Of a stretch of 64,000 bases of DNA, positions 33,340 through 45,400 are shown piece by piece. The stretch comes from G965198795 sp965198795 (GTDB lineage: Bacteria > Pseudomonadota > Alphaproteobacteria > Rhodospirillales > Casp-alpha2), in assembly GCA_965198795.1 (NCBI GenBank), contig OZ240674.1:1612001-1676000 (forward strand), in the 5' to 3' direction. A model generated the notes under the pieces. It ran no database searches. It saw only the letters and a list, made by a program, of their open reading frames with translations, and was not told the DNA's origin. The position numbers and the translations under genes were made by a program. How positions within the stretch are numbered: the first letter of the stretch is position 1; each line of letters starts with the position of its first letter.

Positions 33340-34110
33340 ATGCCCGATGGTGTCGTCAAAAGCTTGGATGATCGGCTCGCGCCTCGTTTCGATAAGGGGC
33401 GGCATCATCGCGCAAAGCTTGGCTTCGTCCTGCTCTCCACCGAGCAAACCGTCCAGGATGACGCGCTGACGCTTTGTCCCGAAGGGGTGGGCATGCACTT
33501 CGCCCGCCTTCCCAACGATGACGAGATCACGGTGGAGACTTTGGCCGCCCAAGCGGACCATTTGGCGCCCGCGGCGAAGACGCTGCCGCCCGATGGCTCG
33601 ATTGACGTGGTGGGTTACGCCTGCACGTCTGGAAGTCTGGTGATCGGCGAAGACCGCGTGTTCGCCGAACTTAAGAGTGCGCAACCCCGGGCCAGGACGT
33701 CCTCGATCATCACCGGCGTGATGGAGGCGCTCCGCGCCGTGGGCGCGAGACGCGTCGTGGCCGCGACGCCTTATTTGGACGAGGTCAACGCCCGCGAGGC
33801 CGATTATATGATCGCGAACGGCTTCGACGTTTTGGAAATCCAGGGACTGAATCTGGAGAAAGACAGCCAAATGGTCACCGTGACGCCGGATTTCCTGCTG
33901 GAGTTCGGCCTGGCCGTCAACCGGCCGGACGCGGACGCCGTCTTCATCTCCTGCGGCGCGCTGCGCGCGCTCGACATCATTGGCGAGCTTGAGGCGAAAA
34001 TCGGCAAGCCCGCGATTTGCTCCAATCAGGCCTTCGTCTGGCACATGCTCCGCCTCGCCGGTATTGATGACAGGATCGAAGGTTACGGGCGATTGTTTTC
34101 TGAGTTTTGA
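33340..34110 (+). CDS. Asp/Glu racemase-superfamily protein (maleate isomerase/arylmalonate decarboxylase type)
   Basis: A 256-residue enzyme of the aspartate/glutamate racemase superfamily. Both catalytic cysteines are visible: Cys95 in GYACTSGSLVIGE and Cys205 in VFISCGALRALD, and VVAATPYLDEVNAREADYM is the usual central block. This pattern is shared by maleate cis-trans isomerases and arylmalonate decarboxylases; the reaction here is unknown. Start ATG 33340 is preferred because GGAGG lies 8 bases upstream; an ATG at 33334 is too close. It follows the Ldh gene by 136 bases containing a REP element, so co-transcription is uncertain. Confidence 0.8.
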   Translation: MPDGVVKSLDDRLAPRFDKGRHHRAKLGFVLLSTEQTVQDDALTLCPEGVGMHFARLPNDDEITVETLAAQADHLAPAAKTLPPDGSIDVVGYACTSGSLVIGEDRVFAELKSAQPRARTSSIITGVMEALRAVGARRVVAATPYLDEVNAREADYMIANGFDVLEIQGLNLEKDSQMVTVTPDFLLEFGLAVNRPDADAVFISCGALRALDIIGELEAKIGKPAICSNQAFVWHMLRLAGIDDRIEGYGRLFSEF

Positions 34111-34744
34111 GAGCTGTCCGTTTCAAACGCTGGAACGGTTGATCATGCAAATCGCACCAGCCCGGGTTTTCTTCTTCGACTAACCGCGTTTTCCAAGCAC
34201 GGGTTCAGAACGGTGGACGCTTCGCGCCTTCGGCGTCTTGATCATGTCATGGTCTTCGTCGATATCCCGCGCTTCTTCGAGACGAGTTTCATTCATATTC
34301 CCCCAACCCCATCGGCAATCCAACGTGTTGTCCCGCTCCCGGCCCGGCCCGGCCCGGCCCGGCAGGCGGCGCGCGTGGTTGTTCCATTCCCGGCGCATCA
34401 GTTTCACGAAGGCTTCAATGGTTTCATCGCCGGCCGTCGATATCCGCGGCGAGCGGGGCCGCTTTGTTTAGGTGGGAATTCGCCGCCCCATCCACCGGAC
34501 GGAATCGAACCGCCCTTGGTCCGGGATGCGAACCATGTGGGTACGGTTGCCGCCGGACCAGGCGACTATATTGGGCGACCGGCGGATTGACTTTTTGACC
34601 CGGCGGCGATCAACATTTTTTATGGATTTATTTTTGCCAGTCCATGATCAGGTTTCGCGCGGCGATAATTATGAATTTCAGGTATTTTCGCAATTCGCGA
34701 ATTGTATTATACAAGGTCCGAAAACAAGGGGAAGGGGATCTTCA
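34111..34744. other. Intergenic region before tolC (634 bases) with low-complexity and hairpin elements
   Basis: No gene is supported. Two elements are visible. A CCCGG pentanucleotide array (about five copies) spans 34339-34363. A long hairpin spans 34517-34560, with TGGTCCGG pairing to CCGGACCA and an inner AACC/GGTT stem. Open frames here change composition and lack ribosome sites. The tolC ribosome site lies at its right end. Confidence 0.5.
34517..34560. repeat. Imperfect hairpin upstream of tolC
   Basis: Outer stem TGGTCCGG (34517-34524) pairs perfectly with CCGGACCA (34553-34560); inner stem AACC (34531-34534) pairs with GGTT (34545-34548). Flanks include GGAATCGAACC and a terminal CCA on the plus strand, which gives it a tRNA-like look, but a full cloverleaf does not fold convincingly. 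It may be a decayed tRNA or a regulatory hairpin. Confidence 0.45.
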
Positions 34745-36043
34745 TTGTACCGCAGCGCGCCGCTGGCCTGCATTGCTCTCGTGTTCGTGCTCGGGGTGAG
34801 CGAACCATTGCGCGCGGACCAAGAAGAACTTTACCTGCTTATGGAAGAGTTGGTCACCGATCATGATCGGGTGAGGGCGGCGCGGCAGGATTTGGAGAGC
34901 GCCCGGCGGGGTATTCGGGAGGCCCGCGGCGAATTTTTCCCCGAGTTGGGGGTCGATACGGATCACGGCGGTTTGCGCCAGATCAACCCGCGCACGAACG
35001 ATGTGACGCGACTGTTCTCCAATTATGACGTCAGCATCACGCAGATGTTGTATGATTTCGGTCAAACGGACGCCCAGGTCGAATCCGCTCGAAAGGGCCA
35101 TGACCGGGCCGGGGTCGATCTTTCCAGCATTCGGCAAACCTTGTTGCTCGAGGGTGTGACCGCTTACGTCAACGTGCTGCGGTTCCATCGGCAATTGGCG
35201 TTCGCCCGGCAATCCGAACAGAACATCAAGCGCCAGACCGAACTGGAGGACGCGCGAGTCGAGCAGGGGGCGGGTTTCTCGACGGATGTCTTGCAAGCCA
35301 AGACACAATTGGCGGGCGCCGAAGCCCGCCGCGTTCAGTCGGAAGGGGCGTTGATTAACGCGCAAACGGTGTTTCATGCGTTGTTCCGCCGGTTCATTCC
35401 GGACCCCGACGGTCTCGAATTGCCGCCGGCGCCGGACGTCTTGTTGCCCCGTTCCCTGGAAGACGCCATTAAGATCGCCGTCAAGGAAAATCCGGGCCTC
35501 GCCTCGGCGCGCCTTGCAGCCGACGTCGCCCGGGCGAACCTAAAGCAAACGCGGGCCGATGAATATTTTCCGCGCATCCAGGCGGTTATCGAGAATTCCG
35601 TCGGGATGAACGCCGACGGCACCTTGGGCACCGCGACGGAACAGCAGGCGCGTGTGGAATTGAGCTTCCCATTCAATTTGGGGTTCACCTCCATTGATTT
35701 TGTGGAAGGCTCGCGGGCGGCGCTTCGGGCCGAGGAATACCGCTTCGGCGACGCCCGGCGCGGCATTGAAGAACAGGTTCGCCTTGCCTGGCAGAATTTG
35801 ATCACGGCGCGGGCAAACTCTCAAATTCTGAATAACCAAGCCAATATCGCGGAGCAGTTCCTGGATCTGGCTCGGGAAGAGCGCGAGGCTGGACGCCGGT
35901 CCCTGCTTGATGTGTTGGAGGGGGAGACCAACCTGATCAACGCCCAAAGCGACGCAGTCGGGGCGGAGGCGGACCTGTCCATCGCCGCGTTTTCGGTTTT
36001 GAGCGCCCTGGGGCGCCTCGAGTTGAGCGTCTTCAATCCTTGA
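34745..36043 (+). CDS. tolC: TolC-family outer-membrane channel for type I secretion
   Basis: A 432-residue outer-membrane factor. It has a signal peptide (SAPLACIALVFVLGVSEPLRA) and two long helical repeats: around DLESARRGIREARGEFFPEL, and again at ANLKQTRADEYFPRIQAVIE. I choose a TTG start at 34745 because GGGGAAGGGGA lies just upstream and the signal peptide then begins at once; an ATG at 34622 would add a long non-signal leader. It is the outer channel for the adjacent cargo, exporter and adaptor genes, all in the same direction. Its separation from the cargo (405 bases) suggests its own or a shared promoter. Confidence 0.88.
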   Translation: MYRSAPLACIALVFVLGVSEPLRADQEELYLLMEELVTDHDRVRAARQDLESARRGIREARGEFFPELGVDTDHGGLRQINPRTNDVTRLFSNYDVSITQMLYDFGQTDAQVESARKGHDRAGVDLSSIRQTLLLEGVTAYVNVLRFHRQLAFARQSEQNIKRQTELEDARVEQGAGFSTDVLQAKTQLAGAEARRVQSEGALINAQTVFHALFRRFIPDPDGLELPPAPDVLLPRSLEDAIKIAVKENPGLASARLAADVARANLKQTRADEYFPRIQAVIENSVGMNADGTLGTATEQQARVELSFPFNLGFTSIDFVEGSRAALRAEEYRFGDARRGIEEQVRLAWQNLITARANSQILNNQANIAEQFLDLAREEREAGRRSLLDVLEGETNLINAQSDAVGAEADLSIAAFSVLSALGRLELSVFNP

Positions 36044-36086
36044 CGCCTGTTTCGTGGCGGAGGCGTTGGGACGGGTTGGCGCTCAA

Positions 36087-36146
36087 GGGGCGCGAAGGGT
36101 GATTGCGTCCCCGGCAGGGGCGCGAAGGGTAATTGCGTCCCCGGCA
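36087..36146 (+). repeat. 30-base direct repeat, two copies
   Basis: Two adjacent 30-base units (36087-36116 and 36117-36146) differ at one base (GGGCGCGAAGGGTGATTGCG versus ...GTAATTGCG). They lie between tolC and the giant gene, ~100 bases before a second, unrelated array. Confidence 0.8.
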
Positions 36147-36268
36147 AGCCCGGGCGCGTTATTTTTTTATGCTCTGTGATATTTCGCACTGACATTGAGG
36201 CGTTTTCCGCGAAAATGGCCGCAACAGAAAAAAATATTGCGGTTATGCTTTCCACTGTGGTCGGACTG

Positions 36269-36316
36269 GCTTACTGAAATGTTCGCTTACTGAAATGTTC
36301 GCTTACTGAAATGTTC
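36269..36316 (+). repeat. 16-base direct repeat, three copies, upstream of the giant adhesin gene
   Basis: Three perfect head-to-tail copies of GCTTACTGAAATGTTC (36269-36284, 36285-36300, 36301-36316). They end 132 bases before the ATG at 36449. Perfect phased copies upstream of one gene could be repeated regulator sites or an unstable spacer that varies expression. Confidence 0.85.
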
Positions 36317-36448
36317 ATGGCGCCTGACGGCAAGCCATCCTGGTGTCGGGGCCTTGAACATGTGCTCGAATAAGGTGAAAGGAAGGCCGGGCGGCGCCCT
36401 TGATGGTTGGTCGTGACCGGATGCCTGATTTAGAGGATGAGTTGAGAC

Positions 36449-39400
36449 ATGGCCGGATATGATGACCCTCGCCAGCCGGGGAACTTGACGATCAACGCTT
36501 CCGAGGCCGGCGCCGCCGGCGGGACGGACGCTCACGCGCCGATTGTTATCGACGCGCATGGCCAGGCCGCCATCGACATACCCGCCGGGCAGTGGTTCTA
36601 CCGCGCGGCCTTCGACCGGGCGGGCCCCGACTTGACGGTGACCGGAGAGAACGGCGAAAGCGTCGTCATTCGAGGGTATTTCCAACTTGAGGACGCCCCT
36701 GACATGACGCTTGAGAACGGAAGTCTGTTCAAGGGCGCCTGGGCCGAGAAACTGTCGGGTTCCGCCGCTCCGAATCAGGTCGCGCAAGTCGGGGGCGGGC
36801 CGCTGGCCGAGGCCATCGGCCGTGTGACGACGGCGGAGGGCGAGGTTCAGGCCGTGCGCGCCGACGGCTCGACCGTCTCGCTGGCCGCCGGCGATCCGGT
36901 CTTCCAGGGAGACGAGCTTGTGACCAGCGGGTCCGGCGCCGTCGGGATCGAGTTCGAGGACGGGTCCACCTTTTCGCTGGCCGATGAGGGCCGGATGATC
37001 CTGGACGAGATGATCTATGATCCGGAGACTCAGTCGGGAGCCTTGGGCGCGACGATTCTCACTGGCGTGTTTTCCATTGTTTCCGGCGACATCGCCAAGA
37101 CCGAGCCCGACGCCATGGTGGTCGAAACCCCGGTCGGCTCCATCGGGATTCGCGGAACGGCCCTGACCGGCCAGTTCCTTGGCGAAGGACAAGAGAATCA
37201 GATCACGCTGGTGCCCGAGGGTGATCAGATCGGCGAGATCGTCATCACCAACGACGCCGGCACGATCACCTTGAACCAGTCGGGCGCGACGGTGCTGCTC
37301 ACGGGCTGGAACGACGCGCCCGATGAGGTGGTGTTCCTTTCGCTGGACCAGATTCGCGAGGCCTTCTCCGATATTTTCCGTCACAACGCCGGCGCGCCTC
37401 CGGGCACCACGGCCAACCAGGATGACGGACGTGGCGATGAAACCCTGGACGACCTGTTCGATTTCGACGCGGACCTGATTTCCAACGATATCGCGGCGTT
37501 CCTGGAATCTCAGTTCGATCTTCTCTCGACGTTGATCGATCCCGCTCTGGTCGAGTTGTTGCGGGTCGAGCCCGTCGAGGGCGAGGAGGATGACGAAAAC
37601 GAATTAAGGCTTGAGTTCGGTGAAGAGCTTCGGGCGGAAGCGCCGCCCGAAGCGGGCCTGATTCTTGAGGCCGTTGACGCGGCTTCCGCCGCCGCCATGA
37701 CGGCCGGCGCCGCCGAGACGGCTGCGGCGGTCGCCATGACGGGCTTCAATGTTTCGGATTTGCAGTCCAGTCTGGGAGAACGCGTGGTCGAGATCGAATC
37801 GCTTCTCCGGGCTCCGTTGGAGGCGTTCGCCGCGACCGGCGCCGTGGCCGCGACGGCCTCGTCGCTCGCCAACGCGGGCCTTGTGCTTCTTCGCGACGCC
37901 GGTTCCGGAAATATCCCGGACGCGCAGACGGTCTCGGAATTCCGCCAGGCGGTCGGTTTGGACGCCGATTTGGATGGGGGCGCCGAGGGGACCGATCTGG
38001 TCACGGCGGCGAATAATTTCTCGCTGATGGTCGATGCGGTCATCGCCGCGTCGCGGGCGGCGCTGGACGCCGCTGTGGCGGCCGTGAACGCTCAACCTGG
38101 CGGTGCATCTGACGATGCCCTTGTGGCGGCCGCCAAAGGCGCGATCCTGGGCGCCTACGATGACGCGGTGGCTTCCGAGTTGACGGCGCGCGGCGCCACG
38201 TTCACCTTCGATCAGATCGACAGCCTCATCGGTGATGTTGCGACTCATATCTCGGGGATTGTTTCGGCGTCCCAGGATGGCGGCGGCGCCGCCAGCGACG
38301 CGGACGCCGTCCTGCAACTGGCCGCTGCGGCGGCGGCGGCGGCGCGGGAAACCGCAGAGTTCGCCATCGCGGTTCTGGAATCGGACACGGTTCAGAACTT
38401 TGAGTCCAACACACATTCCGCAACGGCCAGCGCGCAAGAGGCGCGCGACGCCCAAGCGCAGGCGGCGGATCTGGCTCGGGATCTGGACGTCGGCGGCCTC
38501 GACCCGACCGTCGTCCCCATTTACAACGCCGCCCGGGCGGCGGTGACGCAAGGCGACAACGCCGTTGCTCAGGGGCTTGGCGCGACATTGGCGGCAAGCG
38601 ACGCGACAGACGCCCGCAACGCGGTCATCGATGGGTCCGCGATTGGCGATTTCCAGCGCTTGACGGCGATCTCGGACGGGGTGGTCGAGGCTGAGGCCGC
38701 CGCCGCCGCCGGCCGGATCGATTTGACGTCGTCGCAAGACGGCGTTTCGTTCGGTCTTACGGTCGCCACCAGTAACGGCGGCTCCAATCCGGACAACGCC
38801 ATCGCGGCGGCCTCTTCGAACGAGGCCGCGTCCAACAGCTTCACCATTTCCGGAACGCCGGAGGCCGGAGACGAGTACGAGGTGACGCTGACGAGGACCT
38901 ATAACGTGGCGCAGGTTTCGGTCGTCACGCTGAGCGGAACGCCGGAGGTGGGCGATGTTTATGAGGTTACGATAAATGGTGTGACCGTAAACCACACGGT
39001 CACAGCCGCGGACGAGACAATCGCCGATATCCGGGCCCGGCTTATTGAACAGATCAATCAGGACGCCGGGATCGGCGGCGTCGCGACGGCTGGAACGACA
39101 AGCAATCCGGGTGATCTGATCCTGACCGGCGAAGTCCCCGGTCAAACGTTCGAGGTGTCCGTCTCCACGACCGGCGTGGGTGGTCCGGACGCCAACGCCG
39201 ATAATGAGATTACCGCCGAAACGTCGGTGACGCCGGAGTTTTCCGACACTGTCCGCGTGGAGGTGTCGGAGGAACACGACACCGAGGGCGACGGCATTGA
39301 TCTCGACGACGTTCGCGACGCGATCATTGAGGCGCTGAACGGGGATTTGGAAATTGGCGGCGCGACGGCCAACGCGGCGGTTGAACGCGGAGAGGCGGAA

Positions 39401-42400
39401 GCGGCGGCGGCGCGGGCCGTCGACGCGCGCGCGGCTCTCGCGCCCCTGCTTCAGGATCGGGCCGTCGCCGAGGGCCGGGTCGAGGCGCTGACCGGCGGAC
39501 TGGAAAGTCTGACGGCCATTCGCGACGGCGCGGCCGGCGCGGATGCGGGCGTTGGGACGCTGTCCATCGAGGACGGCGGCGCGATTACCTATCTCGCGAA
39601 CGCCCAGACGATCGCGGGACTTGGCGAGACGCCGACGGTTGCCGATACGATCACGGCGGCTTCCTTCTCGAGCGAAACCGGCGCTTTCTCGTCGAACGCC
39701 TATAACGTCATCTTGACGTCTGTTCCGAACGGGCCCCCGACTGTCCAGTTCCAGTTGCTGGACGCCGAGACGGGCGCGCCGACGGGGCCGCTGCTTTCGT
39801 CGCTGACGGCGGACGGCGCCCAGCAACGGTTAAAGGGCGCGGAGACGGCGCGCGACGCGGCGGCCACAAGCGGCGACGCGGCGGCGCTGGCCAACGCGGA
39901 GGCCGATCTGGCTTTCATCCAGAACGTGAAGAATTTGTTCGACGCGGCCATCGGGAATGAGACCGCCGCCGGGACCATGGCGTCTAATCTGGCGCGTGCG
40001 CGTGCGGAGTTGGAGTCCTCGAACGAGGCGGTGGACAACGCCTTTCTCGACCTTCGCGGCCACACTCAAGCGGCCAACGGAAAGGTGTCGGCGGACTTGG
40101 GAGCGGACGGCTCGCCCGTCCTGTCCTATGAGTTGAACGCGGGCGTCGCGCTCGCCGATGGTCAGGTGCTTGTGGACACGTTCACCATCCGGGTGACGGA
40201 CGGCGCCGGCGGCACAGATGACGTAGTGGTGACGGCCACCACGACAGGCGGTCCCGGCGGGTCGCACACGACCACATTCACCAAAGCGGACGGCGCCCCC
40301 GTCACCGGCGATAACATCGTTGGTCTTGAGGTCACGGCGGCGAAGGAATTGCTGGAAGCCGTCGAGGCGACGAACGCCGACGCCCAGGCCCAGGCGGCGG
40401 CGTCGCGGGCCGAAGGCTTCTTGCTGGTCGGCACGGCGGCTGCGGAGGGCTTCGCCGAACAGTCGCTCGACAACGTGGTTGCCGACTCTCAATCCGCCGT
40501 TGACGATCTGGCGGGGCTGGCGGCGCAAGTCGAAACCTTCGCTGAGGCGGCGCAAGAGGTCGCGCGGGACGCGAATCCGGAGTCGGGATATGTCCCCGAC
40601 AAGTTCGAGGCGGCCGAGCAGCTTTTGAAGGCCAAACTCTCGGTCATTCAGGCTGCGGCCGATTTCGCCGGCGTGAATTTCACGCCCGGGGAGGTCAACG
40701 GCGTCGATTTGACGGACGTCGATCTCGCCAGCAACTTCTTCCAGTTGCAAGACGATAACGACACCATCGCCGAAGGCTCGTCATTGCCCGGTTTCGGTTT
40801 GTTCGTGGTCGAACAGGACGACGACAATCCGGAAGATGTGACGACGCGTGACGACAATGTGGCGATTCACGACGGCCTGGAGGCGCAATTCCAGGCCGCC
40901 CTTGCGGCCATCCGCGCGGCGATCGGGTCGGTGGGCGATAGCGGCGCGGCCGTTGACGGATCGCTTCTGACGACGGCCCAGAACACGGCTGCTCTGAGCT
41001 ACGCAAATCAGGAACAGGCCGCCGCCGCGGCGCGGGCTGCGGACGTCGAAGTCGTCCGGACCACGCTGGAAGTGGCGCGAAATACATTGGATGTGGTCGA
41101 CTCCAAGGTGGATGTCGCGTCGGCCGCCTTCAATCTGGCGAGACTCATCAACCCGGAACCCATCAATCCGGAAGAGGCGCGGGCGGAATTGGCTGATAGG
41201 ATAAATGACGCCAACGCCGATCAGACCGCCCTGGCGGCCACGGAGGGCGGCGTCGCCGACGCCCAGGCCGCCGCTCAGCAGGCGCTGGACAGTTTGCGGA
41301 CGGCGCAGGAAAACGCCGACGGCGTCGCCCGGTCGGCGCGCGACGCCGCCGAGGCCGCGCGGAACGCCGCAGAAACTGCGGCCGCCGCCGCCCGGGAACA
41401 GGCGGGCTTCGCCGATCAGTTGCGGATTCTGGCGGAAGCTGCGGAAGCCGCCGACAGGCTGACCGGGCCCGGCGATCAGCCGGGCGGTCTGGTCGCCTCC
41501 GTGCTGGCCGACAATGTATTGACTGCGGCCGAAATGGCCCAGGTTTTGAACGCCTCGGCGTCCATAGGCGCCCAGGGCTTCGCGGCGCTTGCGGGGGCCG
41601 CCTCCGAGGCGGCGGCCGCCGCCTCCGGGACCGCTGCGTCGCGGGCCGCGGAGGCCGAACAACAGGCGTCCACAGCCCAGAATCTGGCGTCTGCGGGAAG
41701 CCCCGGCTCGTCCGGCGTCGGCGCGGGCGGTCAGACGGCTTCCGAGGCGGCGAACGCGGCGCTGAATCACGCGGCGGCCGCGCGGGTGTCCGCCGGAGAG
41801 GCCCGGTCGGCGTCCATCAACGCGCTCGCGGACCGGGGTGCGGCCCAGGCCGCGAGCGATTTGCAGGAAGCCGAGGATTCTGCGGCCGAACAGGCCGCCG
41901 AGGCCAACCGGGAAGCGGCGGAAGCGGCGGAAGCGGCGCGCGCGAGCGCCCAGGCGGACGTGGATCAGGCGCGCCTGGACCGGGCCGCCCGGGAAACGGC
42001 GGCGACAGAGCGGACCGCTCAGTTCGCGGACAATGCGTCAGTCTTCGCCGACGGCTTCTCGAACGGTCAGTACGGCTCCGTCTCCGTCAACGCCTCCAAC
42101 GAGGTGACGTACAACGTGACGTCCCTGCCGCCGGCGGGGCAAACAGACACGATTCTCGTTTCCCAATATGATAGCGGCTCCGGGACCTTCTCGATCCTCG
42201 AAGTGCGCGTCGAGATAACCGGAACCTCCGCCGGAACGGCCAACGTCCGGTTCTTCAACGCCGCCACGTATGATGCGAGCGATCCCGGCGCTTCCGAAAT
42301 CACCACGCTTCGCGCCCAGGGCGCCGAGCAGTACAGGCTCATGGCCGAGCGCGAGGCCAACGATGTTGACGTGGAAGGCGCGCGCGCGGCCGCGGAGCTG

Positions 42401-45400
42401 GCGGAACAGGCCGCCGACCGGGCGGCGGCGGAGGCCGACGCGGCCAACGGGGCCGCGCTCGGAAACGGGGTTGACGCGATCGTTCAAGCCGGCCGGGCGC
42501 AACAGGCGCAAATTCGGGCCGGCTCGGACGCTGGCGCGGCGGAAGGTTCTGCGGCGGCGGCCGCGAACGCCAACGCGGCGGCGCTGGCCTGGACCGACGG
42601 CTCGGCGTCGTCGGATCGCGCGTCGGCGGCGCGGGCTGCGGAAGAGGCGGCGAACGCGGCGGCGCGGGCCTCGTCCTTGGCCCAGGCGGCGTCCAACGAG
42701 GCGCGGGAAGCGGCGGACGCGGCGGTTCAGCCCGCCATTCAACTGGCGGCGGCCCAGGCCGCGGTGGCGTCGCGCGAAAACAGCCTGATCGAGGTTCAGG
42801 CGGCGCGCGCCGGGGCGGACGATGGCCTAGATACTACATCGGCCATTGAGGCGGTGTGGGACGCTGCGGTCTCGCGGGCGCAAGCGGCCCTTGTGGACGC
42901 CCGGGCGGCCCGCGATGACGCGTCGGCGGCCAAGGCTGCGGCGGACGCGACCGCCCAGTCCGCCTTGAGCCGGGCGGAATCCCTGGCGACCGCAGCGGAC
43001 GCGGCGGCGAACGCGGCGGCGGACGCGGCGGCGCAGGCCGGCGCCGGCGCGGCGTTCGAGATCGGCGCCCAGAGCGCGGCGCAGGCGCGGGTGGATGTGG
43101 CCCTCGAAACTATTCTGGAGGCGCTGATCACGGCGCGGACCGAGGCGGAGACCCAGGCCGGAGAGGCGGGCGACCAGGCTGCTGCGGCGGCGGACGCGGC
43201 GGCTCAGGGCGCGGCCGATGTGGCGGCGGCGAACGCGGCGTCCACGGCGGCCTCGGAAGCCGCCGCGGCGGCGCGCACGGCTCTGAATGACGCCCTGTCG
43301 CGGCTTAACAGCGAAGCCAATCCGTCCAACATGACTGTGGATGAGATCATCACGGCCATCGCGGGCGACGGGGCCAACAACGCGACCGATGGTCTCGCGG
43401 AACTGGCGGCGGCGCTCGACGATCTGCCGGCTGGCGCCGAACCGACCCCGGCCCTGGCCGCGCTGCAGGCTGCGGCGCAAGTGTCGCAGGCGACGACGCT
43501 GCAATCGATCCGGTCCATCCTGGACGCCATTGATGGCTCCATTAAGGCTGCGCAATCGAGCGCGACGCTCGCCAGCGCCCAGGCCGATCTGGCGGCTGGC
43601 GACGCGGGAGCGGCTATTGCGGTCGCCCGGGCCGAATTCGACGAAACCAAAGATTGGATGGAAGCCGCCGCCGAGCGCGCGGAAGCCGCCGCCTTGGAAG
43701 CCCAGGCGGATCATCGCGAGGCGTCCCAGCGCGTGGACGATTTGACGGCCGCCCTCGCGGCCCGGACGTCGGCGCAGCAATCCGCAAACACGGCGAACTC
43801 GGCGCTTGCGGACGCCCAGACCTCGCTCGGCGCGGCGCGGGCGAGCCAGCAGGCGGCGAAGACCGCGGCGGACGCGGCGCAAGCCCTGGTTGACGCGGCG
43901 GAAGCCGCCGCCCTGACGGCCCTTCAGGCTGGACCGCCCCTGCCGGCTGCGGTTCAGGCGGTGATCGCCAACCCCGTCGCGGCGGGCGCGGAGGCGGCGC
44001 GGTTCATCGACGGAGAGTCCCATTCCGCCCTGACCGCCCAGAACACAAGGGCGCAGGCTGCGCTGCAAGCGGCTAACGACGCCGTCCAGGAAGCTGAGGC
44101 GGCGGTGACGGAAGCCACCACGGCGGCGTCGCAAGCGGGCCAGCGGCTGCTGGCGGCGCGGACGGCCCTGGAGACGCTCGACGGTGAGGGCAATCCGACT
44201 GGCGTGGACCGGTTCAGTCCGTCCGAGATGCAAGCTGACCGTTCGGCGGCGCAGACGGCGTACAATCAGGCGCGGGCGGCGGCGGACACGGCGCGGGCCA
44301 AATTTGACGAAATCGGCGCGCTGAACCCCGCCCAGGACAACCTGGATGCGATGCGGGCCGCGGTCACCACGGGGCGGGAGTCCCTCGCGGACGCGCAAAC
44401 GGCGTCCAGCCAGGCGCAAACGGCGGCGGTTGCGGCGGCGGAGGCCAACGCGGACTTTGCCGGCGACCCCCGCGCCGTGGCCCGGGCGCGGTCCGACGCG
44501 CAGCAGGCGGCGGAAAACGCGGAAGCGGCGCGCGGCGCCGCGACCGGGGCGCGGTCCGATGCGCAGCAGGCGGCGGAGAGCGCGGCGGCGCAACGGACGG
44601 CCGCGGAACAGGAACTCGCGGACACCCAGTTGGCCAGCAGCGCGTTGAACACGTCCATCGCGGCCCAGCAGACAACGGAAGAAGCCCCTCAGTCCGACGG
44701 CGGGGACGTTCCGGTCCCGGACGTTCAGGAATCCATGGCGGCGGCGGTTTCCAGCGCGGCGCGGGGGATCAGCGCCGCCGTGACAGCGTTGAAGTCGATC
44801 AACGACGCGCTCGGAACCGGCGACGCAGCGAAACCCGAGGTCGCGGCGGCGCTGAGCGCGGCCCAGGCGGCGCAAGCGGTCGTGACGGCCGACGGCGCCG
44901 CCATCGGCCAGGCGGCGACAGCGATCACGGCCGACCGGAACGGTCCGGACACGTCGCTGCTGGACGAGTTGGAGGACGCCATCAACCTCGCGGCGGCCGA
45001 TTCCGCCGCCAAGACCGCGTTGGAGGCGATCCGCGAGGGTCTGAACCAGATCGCCGAGACGGCGGCGCAGATAAGCGAGGCGGACGCGGCGGGCCTGACC
45101 CAGGCCCGGGCCAGCGCCATTGAGCAGTCCGCCGAACAGGTGGGCGCGGGCGGCGAGCGGTTCGCCAACTCCCAGGACCGCGCGGCGCTGGAAGCGGCGC
45201 GGGCTGCGGAACAGGCGCGCGCCGACGCCCTGCCGGACGCCGAAGGTGACGATCTGGGCGCCATGAACGAGGACGACGCAACCGGCGTGACGTATAACCT
45301 GCTGTCCAACGACATGCGCGCGGACAGCGATCCGCTAGTGGACGCCTCTCTGGCGTCCGTGGGCGACCCGGCGAACGGCGCGGTCACCATGCATTCCCAG

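Noticed and set aside
34180..34407. Short minus-strand frame in the gap before tolC
   Set aside because: No ribosome site, mixed composition and no family resemblance.
37604..39826. 740-codon minus-strand frame
   Set aside because: Antisense shadow of the giant gene with Arg-rich low-complexity composition.
42827..44875. 682-codon minus-strand frame
   Set aside because: Antisense shadow of the Ala-rich stalk; almost entirely Arg/Gly, with no protein-like pattern.
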